The notes under the pieces are model-generated. The model had not been told where the DNA came from. It saw only the letters and a list, made by a program, of their open reading frames with translations, and searched no databases. This document shows, in pieces, positions 46,303 to 54,751 of a DNA stretch of 64,000 nt. Both the position numbers and the translations under genes were made by a program. Position 1 is the stretch's first letter. Each line of letters opens with the position of its first letter. Where the stretch lies: assembly GCF_900102175.1 (NCBI RefSeq), contig NZ_FNKN01000002.1, positions 558,001 to 622,000 of the forward strand, in the 5' to 3' direction. Source of the stretch: Microbacterium sp. cf332 (lineage in GTDB: Bacteria > Actinomycetota > Actinomycetes > Actinomycetales > Microbacteriaceae).

Positions 46303-47661
46303 TCAGCGGGCGGCGGTGGCGTTCTCGTACGCGCGCATCGCGGCATCCTGCGCGTCGGCCAGTGCCTCCTCGGCGGTCTTGTCGCCGAGCAGGGTCGCCG
46401 TCACGGCGTTGTTCAGTTCGTTCTGGATGTCCTGTCCGGCGGGGGAGGATCCGAACGACGAGCCGTAGTCCACGACGTCGTAGTAGGTCGCGACGACCTG
46501 GTCGAAGCCCTCGTCGCCCGACGACGTCACCCACTTCTCGCGGATCTCCTGGTCGGGCTGCGGTGACCCGGTGAACAGGCCCGTGTTGGCGCCGCCGTCG
46601 GCCGCGCGGGTCTCGGCCCGGGCCTCGCCCGCGGCGTTCCAGGCCTCACCGCTCGTGAGCGCCGAGATCCAGGCGCACGCGGCAGCCGCGTTCTTCGCGC
46701 CGGCAGGGATCACGAACGCCTGTCCACCCGAGACCGAGAACGGCTCGCCCGTGCTGTCGCGGAACGGCACGGCCTCGATGTCGATCTGGTCGATGTAGGG
46801 CGAGAGCACGTTCGGGTACCACTGGGCGTTGACCTGCGCGCCGACCTGGTCGGTCACGTACTGGTTGCCGTCGCCGAACGAGTCGAAGGCGTCGGTGAAG
46901 CTCTTCACCTGCGCGAACCCGCCCTGGGCGTCGTTGATGCGCTGCAGCAGCTCGAGGCCGGCGAGGTTGCTCGGATCGTCGAGCGTCGGCGCGCCGTCGT
47001 CGCCGGTCAGGCGACCGCCCGAGCCCAGGATCCACAGCGCGGACTGCCCCGTCGACACGGGGTCGAAGCCGAGCCGGGTCGGCACCCCGTTCGACTCCTG
47101 GTACATCTTCTCGATCGCGGCGAGCAGGACGTCGGGCTGCGACGTGTCGATCTCGTCAGCGGTCACGCCCGCGGCATCCATCACCCGCTTGTTCAGGATG
47201 ATCGCCGGCGGCTGGTAGAACTGCGGCGCCCCCCACACCTCGTCGTCGTAGCGCACGTCGTCGACGACGGACTCGTACCAGCGCTCGTCGGCGTCGACAT
47301 CCTGCGCCTCGAAGCAGGCGTCGAGCGACACGATGAGGCCCTGCGCGGCGTACTGGGTGACGTATCGGCGGTCCATCTGCACGACGTCGGGCACGTCGCC
47401 GCTGGCGATGCGGGTCGTGAACTTCTGCGAGTCGAAGGCTGTCGCATCCAGCTCGACCTCGACGTCCGAGAGCTGGGCCGCCGCGTAGTCGAGCCGCGCG
47501 GTGCCGACGTCGTCGGCGTTCTCGAACCCCCACGCCGCGAGGGTGCCGGTGGGGGTCGCCGAGAAGTCGACGTCGGCGTCGGCCTCGCCGCCCGAGCAGC
47601 CGGCGAGGGCGAGGGCGGATGCCACGGCCACGGCCGTCGCTCCGATCACTCGATTGCGCAT
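46303..47661 (-). CDS. Sugar ABC transporter substrate-binding lipoprotein
   Basis: A 452-residue SBP_bac_1 lipoprotein with a signal ending ALAGC (Cys22). TTRIASGDVPDVVQMDRRYV, AIILNKRVMDAAGV and SGGQAFVIPAGAKNAAAACAW are typical of oligosaccharide-binding proteins. It is the third gene of the permease-permease-SBP operon (49584 to 46303), separated from the second permease by a hairpin. The nearby mannanases suggest a manno-oligosaccharide ligand, but this importer could serve another glycan. Confidence 0.93.
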   Translation of the reverse strand: MRNRVIGATAVAVASALALAGCSGGEADADVDFSATPTGTLAAWGFENADDVGTARLDYAAAQLSDVEVELDATAFDSQKFTTRIASGDVPDVVQMDRRYVTQYAAQGLIVSLDACFEAQDVDADERWYESVVDDVRYDDEVWGAPQFYQPPAIILNKRVMDAAGVTADEIDTSQPDVLLAAIEKMYQESNGVPTRLGFDPVSTGQSALWILGSGGRLTGDDGAPTLDDPSNLAGLELLQRINDAQGGFAQVKSFTDAFDSFGDGNQYVTDQVGAQVNAQWYPNVLSPYIDQIDIEAVPFRDSTGEPFSVSGGQAFVIPAGAKNAAAACAWISALTSGEAWNAAGEARAETRAADGGANTGLFTGSPQPDQEIREKWVTSSGDEGFDQVVATYYDVVDYGSSFGSSPAGQDIQNELNNAVTATLLGDKTAEEALADAQDAAMRAYENATAAR

Positions 47662-47680
47662 GTGTTCCTCCTGTCGTGGT

Positions 47681-47698
47681 CCCGCGCGAGCACGCGGG
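47681..47698 (-). terminator. Intercistronic hairpin after permease gene
   Basis: CCCGCG (47681-47686) / CGCGGG (47693-47698) forms a perfect 6-bp stem with a 6-nt loop directly behind the permease stop and 19 bp before the binding-protein start. With no T-tract it is more likely an mRNA processing or stability element than a full terminator. Confidence 0.55.
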
Positions 47699-48655
47699 TC
47701 ATCCCTTGCGGCCCTGCGTGGCGACGCCCTCGATGAAGTAGCGCTGCCCGAAGGCGAAGAGGATGAGCATGGGCAGCGTGACGATGAGCGAGGCCACCAT
47801 CACGTACTGGTAATCGCCCTGACCGCCGGCCGTCGGGCTGTACTTGGTCATGGCGTAGGCGATGCCGAGGGGCGCGGTGAACTCGTCGACCGACCCGGCG
47901 TTCAGATAGATGAGCGCGGCCTGCAGGTTGTTCCAGCTGGCCTGGAACTCGAAGAGGAACACGATCACGAACGACGGCACCGACAGGGGCATCGCGATGC
48001 GCCAGAACAGTCCCCAGTAGCTGGCGCCGTCGATGCGGGCGGCCTCGAAGAGTTCGCGCGGCAACCCCAGGAAGAACTGACGCTGCAGGAAGATGTAGAA
48101 CGCCGAGCCGAAGAGGTTGGCCCCCCACAGCGGCACCCAGGTGCCCAGCAGGCCCGTCTCCTTCCAGATCAGGTAAACCGGGATCATCGTCACCGCGCCC
48201 GGGAGCATCATCGTCGCGAGCACGAGCCCGAAGAGCAGCTTGCGCCCCGGGAACGAGAAGTAGGCGAAGCCGAACGCGACGATCGAGCTCGAGATCGAGA
48301 CGGCCGTCGCGGCGAGCAGCGCGATGGCGACGCTGGTGAACATCCAGCTGAGCAGCGGCAGCTGGTTCCACACCTCGGCGTAGTTCTCGGGAACGAACGT
48401 CTGCGGGATGAGGCGGTTGTCGAAGACCTCGCCGCGCGGTTTGAAGCTCGCCGCGAGCAGCCACGCGAACGGGTAGAGGAACAGCAGGGCGAAGCCGGTG
48501 GAGACGGCCGCGAGCACGACACGACCCGCGACGGTCTTCGGCGTGCCGATGCGGCGCCGGGCGCGGCGGGGGCGTCGACCCGCAGCCGGTGCCGCCGCTG
48601 CGGCGAGCTCCGGCGTGGGGTCGCCCACGCCGGGTGTCTGCTGCGTGATCGCCAT
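47699..48655 (-). CDS. Sugar ABC transporter permease (MalG type)
   Basis: A 318-residue permease with a long Ala/Arg-rich N-terminal tail before the first helix (VVLAAVSTGFALLFLYPFAW). The EAA loop is LPRELFEAARIDGASYWGLF. Six hydrophobic segments. The ATG at 48655 shares a base with the stop of the first permease (TGATG). It forms the channel together with the 48655-49584 product. Confidence 0.94.
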   Translation of the reverse strand: MAITQQTPGVGDPTPELAAAAAPAAGRRPRRARRRIGTPKTVAGRVVLAAVSTGFALLFLYPFAWLLAASFKPRGEVFDNRLIPQTFVPENYAEVWNQLPLLSWMFTSVAIALLAATAVSISSSIVAFGFAYFSFPGRKLLFGLVLATMMLPGAVTMIPVYLIWKETGLLGTWVPLWGANLFGSAFYIFLQRQFFLGLPRELFEAARIDGASYWGLFWRIAMPLSVPSFVIVFLFEFQASWNNLQAALIYLNAGSVDEFTAPLGIAYAMTKYSPTAGGQGDYQYVMVASLIVTLPMLILFAFGQRYFIEGVATQGRKG

Positions 48656-49584
48656 CAGCGGTCTCCCTCGTAGAAGACGAAGCGGTTGCCGAACTTCACC
48701 TGGACGACCGTGACGACCATGATGATGACGAAGAGCAGCCAGGCCATGGCGGCGGCGAAACCGAAGTTGAACTGCCGGAAGGCCTGCTGGAACAGGTAGA
48801 TCGCGTAGAACAGCGACGCCTCGGGCGACGCGTTGCTCTGGTCTCGCCAGAACAGCAGGTAGGCCTGATCGAAGACCTGGAAGGCCGCGATCGTCAGCAC
48901 GATGACGTTGAAGAACATCGCGCCCGAGATCATCGGCAGGGTGATGGAGAAGAACTTCCGCATCGGTCCCGCGCCGTCGAGCGAGGCGACCTCGTAGAGC
49001 TCGACCGGCACGTTCTTCAGGGCCGCGAGGAAGATGACCATCGTGCCGCTCACCGTCCAGAGCGCCATGATCACGATGCTCGGCTTGACCCAGGCCGGGT
49101 CGACGAGCCACTGCGGCCCCGAGATGCCGATGGTCGCCAGTCCCTGATTGATGGCCCCGGAGTTGCCGTTGAGCAGCAAAAAGAACACCGCGGCCGTCGC
49201 GACGGCGGGCGTCATCTTCGGAAGGTAGTAGAGGGTGCGGAAGATTCCCGCGCCCCGCCCCATGCGGTTCAGCAGCAGGGCCAGGAGGAGCGCGAAGAGG
49301 ATCTCGAGCGGCACGGCCATGACCGCGTAGAACAGGGTGTTCGCGAGCGATACGGCGACGCGGGGGTCATCGAACAGTCGCGCGTAGTTGTCGAGGCCGA
49401 TCGGCCGCGACGAGTTGGTCGCGAGGTTGTAGCTGCTGAACGAGATGTACAGGCTGTAGACCATCGCCCCGACCGTGAAGACGAGGAAGCCGATGATCCA
49501 CGGCGTCAGGAAGAGGTAGCCCGCCAGCGCTTCGCGCCGGTTGTACTTCTGCCGGATGCTGCGGGCAGGAGCGGAGCTGCTGAT
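48655..49584 (-). CDS. Sugar ABC transporter permease (MalF type), start codon non-canonical or misplaced
   Basis: Conserved permease sequence (EAA loop VELYEVASLDGAGPMRKFFS; six segments) is clear. The reading frame stays open upstream of the first in-frame ATG (49464), and the extra codons encode the expected MalF N-terminus (RREALAGYLFLTPWIIGFLV). No ATG, GTG or TTG occurs in frame between the upstream stop near 49733 and 49464. A GGAGG at 49590-49594 sits 5 bp before an ATC at 49584, which is taken here as a possible rare start. A CTG further up is another option. Using 49464 would delete half of the first membrane helix. Confidence 0.75.
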   Translation of the reverse strand: MSSSAPARSIRQKYNRREALAGYLFLTPWIIGFLVFTVGAMVYSLYISFSSYNLATNSSRPIGLDNYARLFDDPRVAVSLANTLFYAVMAVPLEILFALLLALLLNRMGRGAGIFRTLYYLPKMTPAVATAAVFFLLLNGNSGAINQGLATIGISGPQWLVDPAWVKPSIVIMALWTVSGTMVIFLAALKNVPVELYEVASLDGAGPMRKFFSITLPMISGAMFFNVIVLTIAAFQVFDQAYLLFWRDQSNASPEASLFYAIYLFQQAFRQFNFGFAAAMAWLLFVIIMVVTVVQVKFGNRFVFYEGDR

Positions 49585-49652
49585 GTCGGCCTCCGATGCT
49601 TCGTCGCGCCAGAACCGACGGACGCCGTCCTGTGGACCTGAAGCTAGGAGAA

Positions 49653-49697
49653 CCGAGAGACGCTTCCCCAGTGCCTTGACAGGGAAGCGTCTCTCGG
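49653..49697. terminator. Perfect 16-bp inverted repeat between GH76 and permease genes
   Basis: CCGAGAGACGCTTCCC (49653-49668) and its exact reverse complement (49682-49697) flank a 13-nt loop. On the minus strand it lies 60 bp after the stop of the secreted GH76 gene and is followed by TTCTCCT, so termination of that transcript is likely. It also lies just upstream of the sugar-importer operon, and each arm contains a GAGACGCTTC-like LacI-style half, so an operator role is possible. Confidence 0.7.
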
Positions 49698-49757
49698 GCA
49701 GTGATCGCGACGCAGCTGATCGCGGCGATCATGCCGCACCGCGCAGCCTCGATGCGC

Positions 49758-51275
49758 TCAGTCGGCGACGGTCATCCGATCGAGGTTCAGATAGTTCGTG
49801 CTGCCCGCCGCGCTGTCGACACGCAGGTCGACGCGGTTGTAGCCCGCAGCGAGCGAGACGGTCACCGTGCGCGCCTGCCAGTCTCCCCAGCCGGACGTCG
49901 CGGGGAACGACAGCGGGGTCGTCGCGCCGTTGACGGTCAGCGCCCGCGAGGCGACGCCCCCGGCCGCGGCGTAATGGAACTGCAGCTCGTAGGAGCCGGC
50001 GGCCGCCACGTTGACGTGGAAGGTCACTCCCGTGCCGTCGCCGATCCAGCCGCCGATGTATCCGCGCCCGCTGTAGCCCGACTGCCCGCTTTCGGAGATC
50101 ACTCCCGAGCGCTCGGTGTTCTCGGCCTCGTAGACGCGGGTGCCCTCGACCGGACCCGTGTAGCCGTCGGGAGTCGCCTGGTGCATGACCGCGACGCTGG
50201 CCGCCGCGGCCAGGCTCTGGATGGCGGTCGTGCCGAGCTCGGGCGCGGGAGCGGTCCAGTCGTATGCCCCGATGCCCGCGGAGTTGAGGTGATTGGCCGC
50301 CTGGGTCGCGTTGTCGGTGAGCAGCTGCTCGTACTGCGTCTGCCCGGCATCGTCGATCAGCGCGCGGATGTTGCGCGTGAGGATGGCCTTGAACCCGCCC
50401 GTGTCGTCGACGCCCTCGAAGAGGAAGGTCCCCGACGAGGTGAGGTTCGCCGTCGCCCAATCGATCGCGGCCACCGCGCGCGAGAGCTCCGCGGGATCGC
50501 CCGAGTCGAGGTACATCTCGAGGGCGGCGCCGGCGTAGTTTCCCTGGTTGTACGTCCAGTCCCAGTCGACGAACTGGCCGGTGCCCTCGATGTGGTCGCG
50601 CAGCTTGCCTCCGACGTAGAAGTTCGCGTCGAGCCATGCGAAGAGGCTGCGTGCGGTGTCGCGGTACGAGACGTCGCCCGTCGCCGCATAGATGCGCATC
50701 GCCGTGTAGACGGCCGTCGCGTTCGTGGCGACGTTCTTCTCATTGCGTTCGCCGTCGCCGATGTCGACGTTCTTCCACCAGATGCCGCCGCCGTAGGTCG
50801 TGTCGGCGTACTGGGCGATGAAATCGAACATCTCGATGGCGTCGTCGCGGTACTCGACGTCGCCGGTGATCTCGTACGCGCGGATGGCGCCGCGCGCCCA
50901 CCATCCGATGTCGTCGTTCCAGTCGTTGTCGCGGAAGTCCGGGTACTGCGTCTGGAAGCCGTCGTAGATGTCGTCGATCATCTGGCGGGCATCGACGTCG
51001 CCGGTGCGCTCGTAGACGTCCATCACCGTCTCCCAGAGCTGCGCCTCCCACCAGTAGTCGGTATAGAGACCACCGTGCGGGCCGTGCGCATGCTCCGGAT
51101 GGATCTGGTGGTCGCTGTAGGTGAAGAAGTAGTTCGCGGAGTCGTCCCAGAAGTCGTCGACGAAGTCGTCGAACGCCGAATCGGCCTGGGGAGGGGTCAG
51201 GGCGTGCGCCGGCTGCGGGACCAGCAGGGCAGCGGTCAGCGCCGTGGCGCCGAGGACGGTCAGGGATCTCTTCAT
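49758..51275 (-). CDS. Secreted GH76 alpha-1,6-mannanase with C-terminal carbohydrate-binding module
   Basis: A 505-residue secreted endo-mannanase. A Sec signal peptide ends near AHA (residues 23-25). The GH76 fold follows, with the catalytic Asp pair at DWNDDIGWWARG (Asp121, Asp122) and the WTYNQGNYAGAALEMY motif. From about residue 378 a beta-sandwich begins YEAENTERSG, typical of CBM6/CBM35. The ATG at 51275 has GAGGAGAG before it. It should cleave the alpha-1,6 backbone of yeast or mycobacterial-type mannans outside the cell. Divergent from the GH125 gene, with AT-rich candidate operators between. Confidence 0.93.
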   Translation of the reverse strand: MKRSLTVLGATALTAALLVPQPAHALTPPQADSAFDDFVDDFWDDSANYFFTYSDHQIHPEHAHGPHGGLYTDYWWEAQLWETVMDVYERTGDVDARQMIDDIYDGFQTQYPDFRDNDWNDDIGWWARGAIRAYEITGDVEYRDDAIEMFDFIAQYADTTYGGGIWWKNVDIGDGERNEKNVATNATAVYTAMRIYAATGDVSYRDTARSLFAWLDANFYVGGKLRDHIEGTGQFVDWDWTYNQGNYAGAALEMYLDSGDPAELSRAVAAIDWATANLTSSGTFLFEGVDDTGGFKAILTRNIRALIDDAGQTQYEQLLTDNATQAANHLNSAGIGAYDWTAPAPELGTTAIQSLAAAASVAVMHQATPDGYTGPVEGTRVYEAENTERSGVISESGQSGYSGRGYIGGWIGDGTGVTFHVNVAAAGSYELQFHYAAAGGVASRALTVNGATTPLSFPATSGWGDWQARTVTVSLAAGYNRVDLRVDSAAGSTNYLNLDRMTVAD

Positions 51276-51291
51276 CGTTCTCTCCTCGCTG

Positions 51292-51390
51292 AAAAAACAT
51301 ATTGATTGCGAGCCAGACGGCCGCGACATCGGGGGATGTGAGCAGACCATGAGCTCCGCGATCAGCTTTGCACATATTTATAGCTTTTAA
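51292..51390. promoter_or_regulatory. AT-rich divergent promoter/operator region, mannan locus
   Basis: Two AT-rich islands stand out in GC-rich DNA: AAAAAACATATTGATTG (51292-51308) and CACATATTTATAGCTTTTAA (51371-51390). Both contain ACATATT. A related TTATATTTAAT lies at 58362-58372 in front of the GntR-type regulator gene. They flank the starts of the divergent GH76 (minus) and GH125 (plus) genes, so they are candidate binding sites of that regulator. Confidence 0.55.
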
Positions 51391-51470
51391 TAGACGGATT
51401 GGCGGATCCGTCCTATACTCGGGCTCACCGTCCACCGCTGGGCGGGTCCCGACACCACCCGAGGAGCAAC

Positions 51471-52796
51471 GTGGCTCACGTGCATTCGGCATTCATCCGT
51501 TCCGTCACCGACCGAGTGCGGGAGCGCCTCGACGACGAGGTCGCCGACGTCTTCGAGCGGTGCTTCGAGAACACCCTCGGCACGACCCTCACGCCGATGC
51601 CCGACGGAACGCTCTTCATGCTCACCGGCGACATCCCCGCCATGTGGCTGCGCGACTCGACGGCACAGCTCGCGCCATACCTGCACTTCGCCGCCGAGGA
51701 TGCCGCGATCTCCGACATGATCGCCGCCGTCTCGCATCGGCAGATCGCCTTCGTCCTCGTCGACCCGTACGCGAATGCCTTCAACGCCGAGCCGAACGGC
51801 AACGGTCACCAGGACGACCTCACGGACGGCTCGCCCTGGGTGTGGGAGCGCAAGTACGAGGTCGACTCGCTCTGCTACCCGATCCAGCTCGCGCACGACC
51901 TCTGGGCGGTGTCGGGCCGGACCGATCACCTCGACGCCGACTTCGCCGAGGCTGCGCGGCGCATCATCGCGCTGTGGCGTGTCGAACAGGATCATGAGGC
52001 GGCGTCGCCGTACCGGTTCCAGCGGTTCGACTGCCCGCCGAGCGACACCCTCGTGCGCGAGGGCCTCGGCCCGGAGACCGCGCCCACGGGGATGACCTGG
52101 TCGGCGTTCCGCCCGAGCGACGACGCGTGCGCGTACGGGTACAACGTGCCCGGCAACATGTTCGCCGCCGTCGAGCTCGGTCACATCGCCGACATCGCCG
52201 AGGATGTGCTCGCCGACCCCGAGCTCGCCCGCGCAGCTCGCGAGCTGCGGGACGACATCGAGCGCGGTGTCGCCGAGCACGGCCTCGTCGCCGACGCCGA
52301 GCACGGCGAGCTGTACGCCTACGAGGTCGACGGTCGCGGCGGGGTGCTGCTCCTCGACGACGCGAACGTTCCGAGCCTGCTGTCGCTCCCGCTCGTCGGA
52401 TGGTGCGGGCCGGACGACGACCGATACCTCGCGACCCGCCGCTTCATCCTGAGCGATGCCAACCCCACCTTCGTGCGCGGCATCCTGCCGGGCGGGGGAG
52501 AGGTGCGCGGGCTCGGCAGCCCGCATACGCCGGCGGGTCACATCTGGCCCATCGGCCTGTGCATCGAGGGCCTCACGACCGCCGACGAGGGCGAACGCGC
52601 CCGCATCCTGCGGTTGCTCCTCGACACCGATGCCGGCACCGGGCTCATGCACGAGTCGTTCCTCGCGACCGATCCCGCGACCTTCACCCGCGAGTGGTTC
52701 TCGTGGGCGAACGCGATGTTCTGCGAGTTCGTGCTCGACCTCGCGGGTCTGCGCGTGCTGACCCGGGGCGCCGTCGCCGGGGCGCGGCGGTCATGA
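51471..52796 (+). CDS. GH125 exo-alpha-1,6-mannosidase
   Basis: A 441-residue glycoside hydrolase of family 125, formerly DUF1237. The start is GTG at 51471 behind GAGGAG. The family hallmark TGDIPAMWLRDSTAQLAPY lies at about residues 52-70, and GHQDDLTDGSPWVWERKYEVDSLCYPIQL (in pieces) and GLMHESF are conserved. There is no signal peptide, so it acts in the cytoplasm, removing terminal mannose from imported alpha-1,6-manno-oligosaccharides. Its stop overlaps the next permease start by 4 bp. Confidence 0.94.
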   Translation: MAHVHSAFIRSVTDRVRERLDDEVADVFERCFENTLGTTLTPMPDGTLFMLTGDIPAMWLRDSTAQLAPYLHFAAEDAAISDMIAAVSHRQIAFVLVDPYANAFNAEPNGNGHQDDLTDGSPWVWERKYEVDSLCYPIQLAHDLWAVSGRTDHLDADFAEAARRIIALWRVEQDHEAASPYRFQRFDCPPSDTLVREGLGPETAPTGMTWSAFRPSDDACAYGYNVPGNMFAAVELGHIADIAEDVLADPELARAARELRDDIERGVAEHGLVADAEHGELYAYEVDGRGGVLLLDDANVPSLLSLPLVGWCGPDDDRYLATRRFILSDANPTFVRGILPGGGEVRGLGSPHTPAGHIWPIGLCIEGLTTADEGERARILRLLLDTDAGTGLMHESFLATDPATFTREWFSWANAMFCEFVLDLAGLRVLTRGAVAGARRS

Positions 52797-53740
52797 GCGC
52801 GTCGACCGCCGTGCGGCCGAGCTCGGCCGAACAGGCACCCGCCCCTCGTCGCGCGCACCGCCCCGGCAATCCGTCGGCGCGGCAGATGACCCGGAGCGCC
52901 TGGCTGTTCCTGCTGGTGCCGGGTGTGCTCTTCCTCGTCTTCATGGCGCTGCCCATCGCGATCGCGCTCGTGCTGAGCCTGACCGACTACGCCATCGTCG
53001 GAGACTTCGACTGGCTCGGCCTGCAGAACTACGCCGAGATCGCCGTCGACCCGTTCTTCTGGATCGCGCTGCGCAACACCGCGTACTACACCGTGCTGTA
53101 CGTGCCGGCGGGTCTCGTCGTCGCGCTCGGCACGGCCCTGCTTCTCAACCGGCGGCAGCGGGCGGTGCGCATCTTCCGCACGCTCTTCTACATCCCCGTC
53201 GTGGCGTCGACGGTGGCGACCGCGACGATCTGGTTCTGGATGCTGAACCCGCAGAACGGTCTGCTCAACGTCGTGCTGAGCTGGTTCGGCATCGACGGCC
53301 CCGCGTGGCTGTACGAATCGCAGTGGGCGATGATCGCGATCGTCATGATGAGCGTGTGGGCCGGCTTCGGCGCCAACATGATCATCTTCCTCGGCGGGCT
53401 GCAGGGCGTTCCCGGCGAGCTGTACGAGGCCGCTCGTCTCGACGGCGCGAACGCCTGGCAGCAGTTCCGATACGTCACTCTGCCGTCGCTGACCCGGACC
53501 ACGTTCCTCGTCTCGACGCTGCTGATCATCGGCGCGTTCCAGGTCTTCGACCAGGCCTACGTCCTCACCAAGGGCGGGCCGGGCAACTCCACCGTGACGA
53601 TGGTCTATTACATCTACAACAAGGGCTTCGGCGCCCTCGAGATGGGCTACGCCTCGGCGCTGTCGTTCATCCTCTTCCTCATCATCCTCGTGTTCTCCCT
53701 GGTGAACGCACGACTCACGAATCGGGGAGGCGTCCGATGA
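52793..53740 (+). CDS. Sugar ABC transporter permease (MalF type), mannan locus
   Basis: A 315-residue permease with a Pro/Ala-rich 30-residue tail, first helix SAWLFLLVPGVLFLVFMALP and EAA loop VPGELYEAARLDGANAWQQF. ATGA overlaps couple it to GH125 upstream and to the second permease downstream, so enzyme and transporter are made together. Six hydrophobic segments. Confidence 0.95.
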   Translation: MSASTAVRPSSAEQAPAPRRAHRPGNPSARQMTRSAWLFLLVPGVLFLVFMALPIAIALVLSLTDYAIVGDFDWLGLQNYAEIAVDPFFWIALRNTAYYTVLYVPAGLVVALGTALLLNRRQRAVRIFRTLFYIPVVASTVATATIWFWMLNPQNGLLNVVLSWFGIDGPAWLYESQWAMIAIVMMSVWAGFGANMIIFLGGLQGVPGELYEAARLDGANAWQQFRYVTLPSLTRTTFLVSTLLIIGAFQVFDQAYVLTKGGPGNSTVTMVYYIYNKGFGALEMGYASALSFILFLIILVFSLVNARLTNRGGVR

Positions 53741-54702
53741 CGAACACCCTCGACGGCTCCGTCGACGGCGGCAGCGCCGTCCAGACCGCGCTCGCGGCGC
53801 GCACGCCGGTCGGCGCCGCCCCCGTCTCGCGCCCCCGCACGCCGCGCCAGCGCGCCGGCACGGTCGCGTGGTACGTCGGGGTGATCCTCGTCAGCATCGT
53901 CACGGTCGCACCGCTCGTCTGGACGATATCCACCTCGCTCAAGCCGGCCACCGAGATCCTCTCCGGAGCACTGTCCCTCATCCCCGACAACCCCACCCTC
54001 GAGAACTATGTCCGCGTCTTCGACGAGGTGCCCTTCGGGCGGTACTTCGTGAACTCGCTGGTGCTCGGCATCGGCGGCGCGGCGACGAACATCTTCTTCG
54101 GCGCGCTGGGCGGCTACGCCCTCGCCAAGCTGCGGTTCCGCGGCCGTACGGCGGTGTTCGCCGTGTTCCTGTCGTCGCTCATGATCCCGGGGATCATCAC
54201 GATGATCCCGTCGTTCCTGATCCTGCGCGCCATCCCGTTCGCGGGCGGCAACGACATCCTGGGGCAGGGCGGTCTCGGCCTCATCAACACCTACTGGGCC
54301 GTCATCATCCCGGGCGCCGCCGGCGCGTTCGCGGTCTTCTTCATGAAGCAGTTCTTCGAGACCCTGCCCGACGAGCTCGGCGAGGCGGCGCGCATCGACG
54401 GCGCCGGCGAGTTCCGCATCTTCGCGCTCATCTACTTCCCGCTCGCGAAGGCCGGGCTCGCCGTGCTCGGCATCATCAGCTTCCAGGCGGGATGGAACAA
54501 CTTCCTGTGGCCGCTCATCGTCCTGGGCAGCCAGGACATGATGACGGTCCAGGTCGGGCTCGCCTCGTTCGTCAACAACTACGAGACCGCGTTCGGGCCG
54601 CTCATGGCCGGCACCGTGGTCGCGAGCCTCCCCGTGCTGCTCGTGTTCCTCTTCGCCCAGCGATACATCATCGAGGGCGTCGCGCACGTCGGCACCAAGT
54701 AG
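53737..54702 (+). CDS. Sugar ABC transporter permease (MalG type), mannan locus
   Basis: A 321-residue permease, start ATG at 53737 in an ATGA overlap. The first helix (GTVAWYVGVILVSIVTVAPLVW) follows a 40-residue tail. The EAA loop is LPDELGEAARIDGAGEFRIF. It pairs with the preceding permease; no ATPase gene is in the locus. Confidence 0.95.
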   Translation: MTNTLDGSVDGGSAVQTALAARTPVGAAPVSRPRTPRQRAGTVAWYVGVILVSIVTVAPLVWTISTSLKPATEILSGALSLIPDNPTLENYVRVFDEVPFGRYFVNSLVLGIGGAATNIFFGALGGYALAKLRFRGRTAVFAVFLSSLMIPGIITMIPSFLILRAIPFAGGNDILGQGGLGLINTYWAVIIPGAAGAFAVFFMKQFFETLPDELGEAARIDGAGEFRIFALIYFPLAKAGLAVLGIISFQAGWNNFLWPLIVLGSQDMMTVQVGLASFVNNYETAFGPLMAGTVVASLPVLLVFLFAQRYIIEGVAHVGTK

Positions 54703-54751
54703 ACGACACTCTCCCACCCGCAACCACACCATCCGATCACAGGAGATTCCG

